DNA of 6,268 nucleotides. Source: DASUFH01 sp036274645 (GTDB lineage: Bacteria; Acidobacteriota; Terriglobia; 20CM-2-55-15). The stretch covers positions 1-6,268 of the forward strand of contig DASUFH010000422.1 in the NCBI GenBank assembly GCA_036274645.1. Direction: 5' to 3'. The number at the start of each line of letters is the position of its first letter. Position 1 is the stretch's first letter. The notes under the pieces are model-generated. The model ran no database searches. It was not told where the DNA came from and saw nothing but the letters and a program-made list of their open reading frames with translations. Of this stretch, positions 1 through 4,443 are shown one piece after another. The position numbers and the translations under genes were made by a program.

Positions 1-1
1 C

Positions 2-2446
2 AACGCCCGGGTAACGGATCTGACCCAGCAGTCGGCGGCTGAAGAGCGCGCGGTCGACGAACTCCGCAAGCGCCAGTTCGAGACCGTTGGCGCCGAAGCC
101 CGCATCCACAACGAAATCACGGGCCGGGAAGAAATGATCCGCCGGCTGGACGCGGAAAGCGTTCGCCTGGAGCGGGAACTGGCCGAAGCGCGTGAAGCGG
201 CGGCGCGCCTGGAGGAACAGCTTGCCGTGCTCGGGGCGGAGCAGGCCGGCCACGAAGCCGACATGAACTCCACCCGGCAGAGCCTGGAAGAGACCGAGCG
301 CAAACTCCAGATGTTGAAGACGGAACATGCCGAAGCCGTCCGGGCGGCGGCGGCGGCGAAAAGCAGGGAAGAAGCGCTTCGCGACCGCCTGAACACGATG
401 GGGGAACTGGCCGTAAGACGCGCCTACAGCACCGAGGCGGCGCAGCGCTTCTTCGAGCATGTCCGCAAGCTGGACTGGTCCGGCGTCGGCATCCTTGCGG
501 ACTTTGTCGACGTGGAGCCGGAATACGAAGCGCTGGTCGAAGACTTTCTGCGGTTCGAACTCCAGTACGTTGTGGTCGAAGATCTCCGGCAGGCCGAAGA
601 GTCGCTGGCCATCGTCCGGGAAGTGACGAAGGGCCGCCTCGAGTGTTTTGTGCTGGGAAGCGGCGTCGACGCGTCCGGTAATCCGGAGCCGCCGGCGGCG
701 ATCGATGGCGCGATTCCGCTGGTGTCGGTTCTTCGTCTCAACGATCGTGTGCGGTGTTTTGCCGGCGCGATCCGCGACGCGTACATCGTTGATGGCCTGG
801 AGATGGCGTGGCGGCTGGCCCGTCAGTATCCGAATCTCCGTTTTGTGGCGCGCAGCGGCGAGGTGGCGCGCGGACCGGTCATCGGATGGGGCGAGCACGA
901 AGGGCACGGACCGCTCGCGTTACGACGGGAGATCCGCGAACTCGATCGCTCGATCGATCGGGCCGCGCGCGAAACCGAATCGCGTGAGGCCGACGTTGTC
1001 CGGCTGGAAAGCCTGGTGAATGAAACCGCGGAGACGGTTTTCCGGCTGCGTGCGGAACTCCAGGAAATGGAGAAGGGGCTCCTGACCTATCAGCATCGCC
1101 GGCAGTCCTTCGATGTCGATCTGGGCCGCGCGCGTCAGCGTGCGGCTGTCGCCGAATCGGAGTCCGGCCGGCGCGCGCAGGAGCGCGCGGAGATCGAGCA
1201 GGCGTTGATTCAGGCGCGGCTGCAACTGGAGAACATCGCGTCGTCGAAAGCGGCCATCGAAGATGAAATCCATACGCGCCGGCAGGCCGCGGAAAGCCTG
1301 CGGGCCGACGCCGAAACTGAACGGCGCGAGCTGGGACACATGCAATCGGAACTGGCGGTGATCGAAGAGCGCCGCGCGTCCACCGCGCGTGAAATTGCTC
1401 TGCTCAGTCAGCAGGCTGCCAGCCTGGGGACGCGCCGGGACCAGGCGGCGCAACAGATCCTGCTGGCCGCCCAGCAACAGGATCAGGCGCGCGCCTCCAT
1501 CTCCAGCCTGGAAGAGTCGCGGGCCGCCCTGGCCGAGGAACGAACCGCGCTCGCCCGGGCCATCGATGAAACCAACGCCGCCCTGGACGCGTTGCGCGAA
1601 TCGCTGGTCGGCGCGGAAAGCCGCTGGGACGAAAGCCGGGCCGCGCTCGATGGCTGGAAAGACCGCCACAACGCCCTCGAAATTGAACGCGCCCAGATTC
1701 ATTCCGATCTCAAACACCTGGCGGCGGCCTGCGTGAGCGAACTCAACGACACGATCGAAGCCATCTGCATTCGCTACTTCGACACGTTACCGCTGGAACA
1801 GCTGGAGGAGCGCGAACGCGAGTGCCGCGAACTGCGCGAGCGGATGGACGCGTTCGGCGCCGTGAACATGATGGCCGTGGAAGAGCATCAGGAGGCCGAA
1901 GACCGGTTCCAGTTCCTCTCCACCCAGCGGCAGGACCTGCTCGACTCCATTCGGGATACGACGCTGGCGATCGATGAAATCGACACCGTGTGCCGCAAGC
2001 AGTTCAGGGAGGCTTATGAGGCCATCAATGCGGGATTCAAGGAGGCCTTCGTCACGCTGTTCGGCGGCGGTCATGGCGAGCTGCGGCTGATCGAGGACTC
2101 CACCGAAACGGCCGGCGGCGTGGAGATTGTGGCCCAGCCTCCCGGCAAGCGGCTGCAGAACGTGCTTCTGCTGTCGGGCGGCGAAAAGGCGCTGACCGCG
2201 CTGGCGCTGCTGATTGCGTTATTCCGGTTCAAGCCGAGTCCCTTCTGCGTGCTCGACGAAGTGGACGCGCCGCTGGACGAAGCCAACGTGGACCGCTTTG
2301 CCAATATGGTTCGCGAAATGAGCAAACAGACGCAGTTCATCGTGATCACGCACAGCAAGCGCACGATGGAGACGGCGTCAACGCTGTACGGCGTCACCAT
2401 GGAAGAGCCGGGCATTTCGAAGATTGTTTCCGTGCGTCTGAATTGA
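2..2446 (+). CDS. smc: Chromosome partition protein SMC, C-terminal part (5' truncated by window edge)
   Basis: SMC is the ATPase of the bacterial condensin complex with ScpA/ScpB and organises and segregates the chromosome. The frame is open from base 2 with no stop, so 814 codons are visible. Against a usual length near 1,170-1,200 residues, roughly the first 350-400 (Walker A and much of the first coiled-coil arm) lie outside the window. Numbering from base 2, a Glu/Ala/Arg-rich coiled coil runs to about residue 150. The hinge spans about 156-294 (GILADFVDVEPEYEALVEDF, later YIVDGLEMAWRLA). A second long coiled coil spans about 300-600. The C-terminal ATPase head follows, with ABC signature LLSGGEKAL (723-731), Walker B with D-loop CVLDEVDAPLDEANV, and switch histidine in QFIVITHSK. 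The FGAVNMMAVEEHQE segment before the head is typical of SMC. The hinge glycine motif reads IGWGE rather than the common TGGS, a small deviation. The gene ends 22 bp before purC. Confidence 0.97.
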   Translation, partial: NARVTDLTQQSAAEERAVDELRKRQFETVGAEARIHNEITGREEMIRRLDAESVRLERELAEAREAAARLEEQLAVLGAEQAGHEADMNSTRQSLEETERKLQMLKTEHAEAVRAAAAAKSREEALRDRLNTMGELAVRRAYSTEAAQRFFEHVRKLDWSGVGILADFVDVEPEYEALVEDFLRFELQYVVVEDLRQAEESLAIVREVTKGRLECFVLGSGVDASGNPEPPAAIDGAIPLVSVLRLNDRVRCFAGAIRDAYIVDGLEMAWRLARQYPNLRFVARSGEVARGPVIGWGEHEGHGPLALRREIRELDRSIDRAARETESREADVVRLESLVNETAETVFRLRAELQEMEKGLLTYQHRRQSFDVDLGRARQRAAVAESESGRRAQERAEIEQALIQARLQLENIASSKAAIEDEIHTRRQAAESLRADAETERRELGHMQSELAVIEERRASTAREIALLSQQAASLGTRRDQAAQQILLAAQQQDQARASISSLEESRAALAEERTALARAIDETNAALDALRESLVGAESRWDESRAALDGWKDRHNALEIERAQIHSDLKHLAAACVSELNDTIEAICIRYFDTLPLEQLEERERECRELRERMDAFGAVNMMAVEEHQEAEDRFQFLSTQRQDLLDSIRDTTLAIDEIDTVCRKQFREAYEAINAGFKEAFVTLFGGGHGELRLIEDSTETAGGVEIVAQPPGKRLQNVLLLSGGEKALTALALLIALFRFKPSPFCVLDEVDAPLDEANVDRFANMVREMSKQTQFIVITHSKRTMETASTLYGVTMEEPGISKIVSVRLN

Positions 2447-2468
2447 GGATAGATATAGATAATTAGGT
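2447..2468 (+). promoter_or_regulatory. smc-purC junction without a well-placed Shine-Dalgarno
   Basis: The 22-bp junction is AT-rich and carries three GATA units (2448, 2452, 2458). The SD-like AGGA at 2446-2449 overlaps the smc stop and sits 19 nt before the purC ATG. The other candidate, AGG at 2465-2467, lies one base before the ATG, which is too close. The start is still firm, because an in-frame TAA at 2460-2462 excludes anything upstream. Translation may depend on coupling to smc or on an SD-independent route. A GATAAT at 2458-2463 resembles a -10 element, but no good -35 was seen. Confidence 0.3.
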
Positions 2469-3353
2469 ATGGCTATTCAACAAACCCACATCCCGGGCGT
2501 CAAGCTGCACGCGCGCGGAAAAGTTCGAGACATTTACGATCTGGGCGAACACTTTCTGATTGTGGCGACGGACCGCCTGTCGGCTTTCGACGTTGTGCTG
2601 CCGACCCCGATTCCCAACAAGGGCAAGGTGCTGAATCAGATGTCGGCTTTCTGGTTCGAACGCTTCAGGCACATTGCGCCGAATCACGTGGTTTCGACCC
2701 GCGTCGAGGACTACCCCGCGCCGCTCGGCCAGTTTCGCGATCAGTTGGAAGGCCGGTCGATGCTCGTGCGCAAAGCGACGGTCTTTCCCGTGGAATGTGT
2801 GGCTCGCGGTTACCTGGCGGGCTCCGGCCTGAAGGACTACAACCGGACCGGCAAGGTGTGTGGTGTGCCGCTGCCGCCGGGATTGAAAGAATCGGATCGA
2901 TTGCCGGAACCGATCTTCACGCCATCCACGAAGGCGCAGACCGGCCACGACGAAAACATTTCCGAAGCGGAGGCCGCGCGAATCGTGGGCGAAGATAATC
3001 TCCGGCGCCTGAAAGAACTGACCCTGCGCATCTACAGCGAGGGCGTAGACTATGCGCTCGAGCGCGGGATCATCATTTGCGATACGAAATTCGAGTTCGG
3101 CGTGATCGACGGCGAGATCGCCATCGTGGACGAAGTCCTCACACCGGACTCGTCGCGCTTCTGGCCGGCCAGCGAGTACGCTCCGGGCCGCGCCCAGCCT
3201 TCATTCGACAAACAGTTTGTCCGCGACTACCTGGAGCGGATTGGATGGAACAAGAAGCCTCCCGCCCCGGAACTTCCCGAGGACGTCGCCGCGGCGACCA
3301 GCGAGAAGTATGTTGAAGCGTTGCGGATTCTGACCGGGCGGGGTATCGAGTAA
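2469..3353 (+). CDS. purC: Phosphoribosylaminoimidazole-succinocarboxamide synthase (SAICAR synthetase)
   Basis: This cytoplasmic enzyme condenses CAIR with L-aspartate, using ATP, to give SAICAR in de novo purine biosynthesis. Both classic family signatures are intact: FPVECVARGYLAGSG (residues 106-120) and IICDTKFEFG (202-211). Other conserved blocks are GKVRDIYDL (17-25) in the N-terminal ATP-binding part, TDRLSAFD (34-41), TPSTKAQTGHDENIS (151-165) and DEVLTPDSSRFWP (221-233). At 294 residues it fits the longer, roughly 300-residue form of the family better than the roughly 240-residue form. The ATG is the only possible start, since a stop lies three codons upstream and the next Met is at residue 58. 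No truncation or missing motif is evident. It sits between smc and cvpA rather than in a pur cluster, so it is probably transcribed from a promoter upstream of smc. Confidence 0.98.
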   Translation: MAIQQTHIPGVKLHARGKVRDIYDLGEHFLIVATDRLSAFDVVLPTPIPNKGKVLNQMSAFWFERFRHIAPNHVVSTRVEDYPAPLGQFRDQLEGRSMLVRKATVFPVECVARGYLAGSGLKDYNRTGKVCGVPLPPGLKESDRLPEPIFTPSTKAQTGHDENISEAEAARIVGEDNLRRLKELTLRIYSEGVDYALERGIIICDTKFEFGVIDGEIAIVDEVLTPDSSRFWPASEYAPGRAQPSFDKQFVRDYLERIGWNKKPPAPELPEDVAAATSEKYVEALRILTGRGIE

Positions 3354-3361
3354 CAGCAACC

Positions 3362-3367
3362 AGGGAG
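3362..3367 (+). promoter_or_regulatory. Ribosome binding site for cvpA
   Basis: AGGGAG lies 11 nt before the GTG start at 3379, a slightly long but acceptable spacing. It supports the GTG, which is the first possible start after the in-frame stop at 3331-3333. Confidence 0.6.
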
Positions 3368-3378
3368 CACAGGCGATC

Positions 3379-3918
3379 GTGGCGATATCGAACTTCAACG
3401 CGCTGGACTGGCTGGTCGCCGCCATCATTGTCTTCTCGATCGTGACCAGCGCGATCCGGGGATTTGTCCGTGAGGTGATGCGTCTGGTGACCCTCGCGCT
3501 GGCGATCGTGCTGGCCATCTGGCTGTATCGTCCGCTGTCGGTCTTCTTCATCGACATGGCGCGGACACAAAATCTTGCTCTACTTTTCGCATTCTCTGCC
3601 GTATTCTTGGGGACGCTTCTAGCCGGTTGGATCATCACGTGGGCAATTTCCCGGTTCAAGAAAGTTGCCAGACTCGAGTGGGCTGACCGATTGCTGGGAG
3701 CAGCTTTTGGATTGGTTCGTGGCTGGATGCTGGGGGCGGTTATTTTTCTGGGACTGACGTCATTCGACATTCAGAGTGAACGCGTACGCGGCTCCGAGCT
3801 TGCGCCGTTTCTGTTGCCGGGCGCCCGGGTTATTGCTGCTCTAGCCCCTGCGGAAATGCAGGCACGATTCCTCGTGGGGTACCACACAATCCAACGATGG
3901 TGGGATGAGCAACACTAA
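3379..3918 (+). CDS. cvpA: CvpA family membrane protein
   Basis: A 179-residue inner-membrane protein of the CvpA (colicin V production) family, starting with GTG. Members are linked to colicin V export in E. coli and more widely to envelope homeostasis, but the molecular activity is not established. Four hydrophobic segments are visible at about residues 9-27, 34-50, 66-90 and 105-127. Typical family features are the basic loop RGFVREVMRL after helix 1 and WADRLLGAAFGLVRG (101-115) leading into helix 4. The tail (128-179) is soluble and ends in WWDEQH. It follows purC by 25 bp and precedes the Fis-like gene by 32 bp. Codon use is split. The first 62 or so codons are strongly GC-ending (about 87% by hand count), whereas the rest are only about 55% GC-ending, with CTA, TTG, AGA, GCA and ATT common. 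The reading frame is intact, so this is not a frameshift. The family call is firm and the role is not. Confidence 0.9.
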   Translation: MAISNFNALDWLVAAIIVFSIVTSAIRGFVREVMRLVTLALAIVLAIWLYRPLSVFFIDMARTQNLALLFAFSAVFLGTLLAGWIITWAISRFKKVARLEWADRLLGAAFGLVRGWMLGAVIFLGLTSFDIQSERVRGSELAPFLLPGARVIAALAPAEMQARFLVGYHTIQRWWDEQH

Positions 3919-3936
3919 TCCATTTTTCGCGCGCTT

Positions 3937-3942
3937 AAAGGA
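3937..3942 (+). promoter_or_regulatory. Ribosome binding site for the Fis-like gene
   Basis: AAAGGA ends 8 nt before the GTG at 3951, an ideal spacing. An in-frame TAA at 3936-3938 overlaps this site, so GTG 3951 is the first possible start. Together these settle the start of the small gene. Confidence 0.75.
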
Positions 3943-3950
3943 CTCCCCCG

Positions 3951-4160
3951 GTGAAAGAGAAGCTCGAAACCCTCGTGGCGGAAATGATCGATAAACGTAT
4001 TTTTTTTGAAGAAGCGGTTGCTGAGTTTGAGAAAAGATTCATTCAAACCGCTCTGGCCAGAAGTCGCGGGAACAAGACCCGGGCAGCGGAAGCGCTGGGT
4101 CTTCACCGCAACACGCTCTCCCGCAAGATTGCGCAATACAGTTTGAACGGACGCAGGTAG
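3951..4160 (+). CDS. Small Fis-type helix-turn-helix DNA-binding protein
   Basis: A 69-residue protein that is almost entirely a Fis/NtrC C-terminal type HTH domain. Residues 4-38 form a helical N-terminal part (KLETLVAEMIDKRIFFEEAV, then FEKRFIQTALARSRG), suited to dimerisation. The HTH follows as GNKTRAAEALGLHRNTLSRK (40-59), matching the pattern of E. coli Fis and the DNA-binding end of NtrC-family activators. It is shorter than E. coli Fis (98 residues) and lacks room for Fis's N-terminal beta-hairpin arm, so it probably acts as a simple nucleoid-associated or local regulator. There is no receiver or AAA+ domain. Codons 16-19 contain eight consecutive T (4000-4007), a possible slippage site. 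It is the last gene of the apparent smc-purC-cvpA operon and faces a minus-strand small ORF. What it regulates cannot be read from the sequence. Confidence 0.85.
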   Translation: MKEKLETLVAEMIDKRIFFEEAVAEFEKRFIQTALARSRGNKTRAAEALGLHRNTLSRKIAQYSLNGRR

Positions 4161-4175
4161 GCAGAAGTCTGGGCG

Positions 4176-4207
4176 GGCCTCCGACTCGCAGCGTCGGATC
4201 GGAGGCC
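4176..4207. terminator. Stem-loop between convergent genes, candidate terminator
   Basis: GGCCTCCGA (4176-4184) pairs perfectly with TCGGAGGCC (4199-4207), giving a 9-bp GC-rich stem with a 14-nt loop. A competing inner pairing is CCGAC (4181-4185) with GTCGG (4193-4197). It lies 15 bp after the Fis-like stop and 15 bp past the stop of the opposing 36-codon ORF, where a bidirectional terminator would be expected. Neither strand has a T-run after the stem, so it is not a canonical intrinsic terminator. It could instead be a 3'-end stabilising hairpin. Confidence 0.45.
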
Positions 4208-4222
4208 GGTCCTGAATCCCGT

Positions 4223-4333
4223 TCAGCGCCTGGTCCCCGGCTCCGGTCCCTTCTTGTCCAGAATAATCATTAAAACAAGGACTGCGACGACCAGTCCGGC
4301 CCCAATCAGTACGGCGAGTGTGAAGTTATCCAT
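4223..4333 (-). CDS. Putative 36-residue single-span membrane microprotein
   Basis: On the minus strand ATG (4333-4331) to TGA (4225-4223) encodes 36 residues. The sequence starts MDNFTLAVLIGAGLVVAVLV, continues LMIILDKKGPEP and ends GTRR. Residues 4-25 are an uninterrupted hydrophobic stretch of one membrane span, followed at once by a charged, Pro/Gly-containing tail. This N-out/C-in pattern (positive-inside rule) is typical of bacterial small membrane proteins. Support beyond the reading frame is a perfect TATAAT upstream and a stem-loop past its stop. GGGA (4342-4339) is a weak SD candidate 5 nt from the ATG. However, the -10 is so close that the transcript would start within a few bases of the ATG. 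It is divergent from the radical SAM gene. I recognise no family. It could be a chance ORF, but the composition and placement argue against that. Confidence 0.5.
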   Translation of the reverse strand: MDNFTLAVLIGAGLVVAVLVLMIILDKKGPEPGTRR

Positions 4334-4336
4334 AAG

Positions 4337-4357
4337 CGTCCCATTATAAGCGGGACG
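4337..4357. promoter_or_regulatory. Inverted repeat flanking the minus-strand -10 (candidate operator)
   Basis: CGTCCC (4337-4342) and GGGACG (4352-4357) form a 6-bp dyad with a 9-nt spacer that contains the TATAAT of the leftward promoter. A further copy, CGTCCCGC (4422-4429), is an 8-bp inverted match to GCGGGACG (4350-4357) and lies between the -35 and -10 of the rightward promoter. One factor binding these sites could control both genes. This is inference from symmetry and position only. Confidence 0.35.
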
Positions 4358-4372
4358 AGACCGCCGAAAAAA
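4343..4372 (-). promoter_or_regulatory. Candidate sigma70-type promoter for the microprotein ORF
   Basis: A perfect -10 TATAAT reads on the minus strand from 4348 to 4343. At 17-18 bp spacing the -35 region is only T-rich (TTTTTT/TTTTTC around 4372-4366), a weak match to TTGACA. A TTCACA at 4378-4373 is better but 24 bp away. The start point would fall near 4337-4335, giving a leader of only about 2-4 nt before ATG 4333. Confidence 0.45.
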
Positions 4373-4386
4373 TGTGAAAAGAACAT

Positions 4387-4412
4387 GTAAGCTTGTGAAA
4401 AAACAAGCTTGT
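4387..4412. repeat. Tandem palindromic sites around AAGCTTGT (candidate operator pair or hairpin)
   Basis: ACAAGCTTGT (4403-4412) is a perfect 10-bp palindrome. GTAAGCTTGT (4387-4396) is a near copy 16 bp to its left. Read as a hairpin, AAGCTTGT (4389-4396) pairs with ACAAGCTT (4403-4410) around a GAAAAA loop. No T-run follows on the plus strand, so it does not look like a terminator. TGTGAAAA also occurs twice, at 4373-4380 and 4394-4401, exactly 21 bp apart. The second palindrome overlaps the predicted rightward -35 (4409-4414), which suits a repressor site. Confidence 0.4.
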
Positions 4413-4437
4413 CAGGACCTACGTCCCGCCTTACACT
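4409..4437 (+). promoter_or_regulatory. Candidate promoter for the radical SAM gene
   Basis: TTGTCA (4409-4414, five of six to TTGACA) and TACACT (4432-4437, four of six to TATAAT) are separated by exactly 17 bp. The expected start point is about 4443-4445, on the ATG at 4444. No purine-rich SD exists in the 25 bp before that ATG, which fits a leaderless transcript. The -10 match is modest, so this remains a prediction. Confidence 0.4.
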
Positions 4438-4443
4438 GCGCTG

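Noticed and set aside
940..962. CGATCG-rich palindromic run in smc as a regulatory site
   Set aside because: It simply encodes Leu-Asp-Arg-Ser-Ile-Asp-Arg in an intact coiled coil. Similar strings arise by codon bias.
920..1717. 265-codon minus-strand ORF within smc
   Set aside because: It is antisense to the repetitive coiled-coil codons of smc. No domain or convincing start was seen, and the sense frame is conserved SMC.
3201..3770. 189-codon minus-strand ORF over the purC end and cvpA
   Set aside because: It is a shadow of two well-supported plus-strand genes. Its composition is low-complexity Arg/Ser/Thr without motifs.
4389..4410. Hairpin AAGCTTGT/ACAAGCTT as an intrinsic terminator
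   Set aside because: There is no T-run on the plus side and no gene ends just before it. Its position over a promoter suits an operator better.
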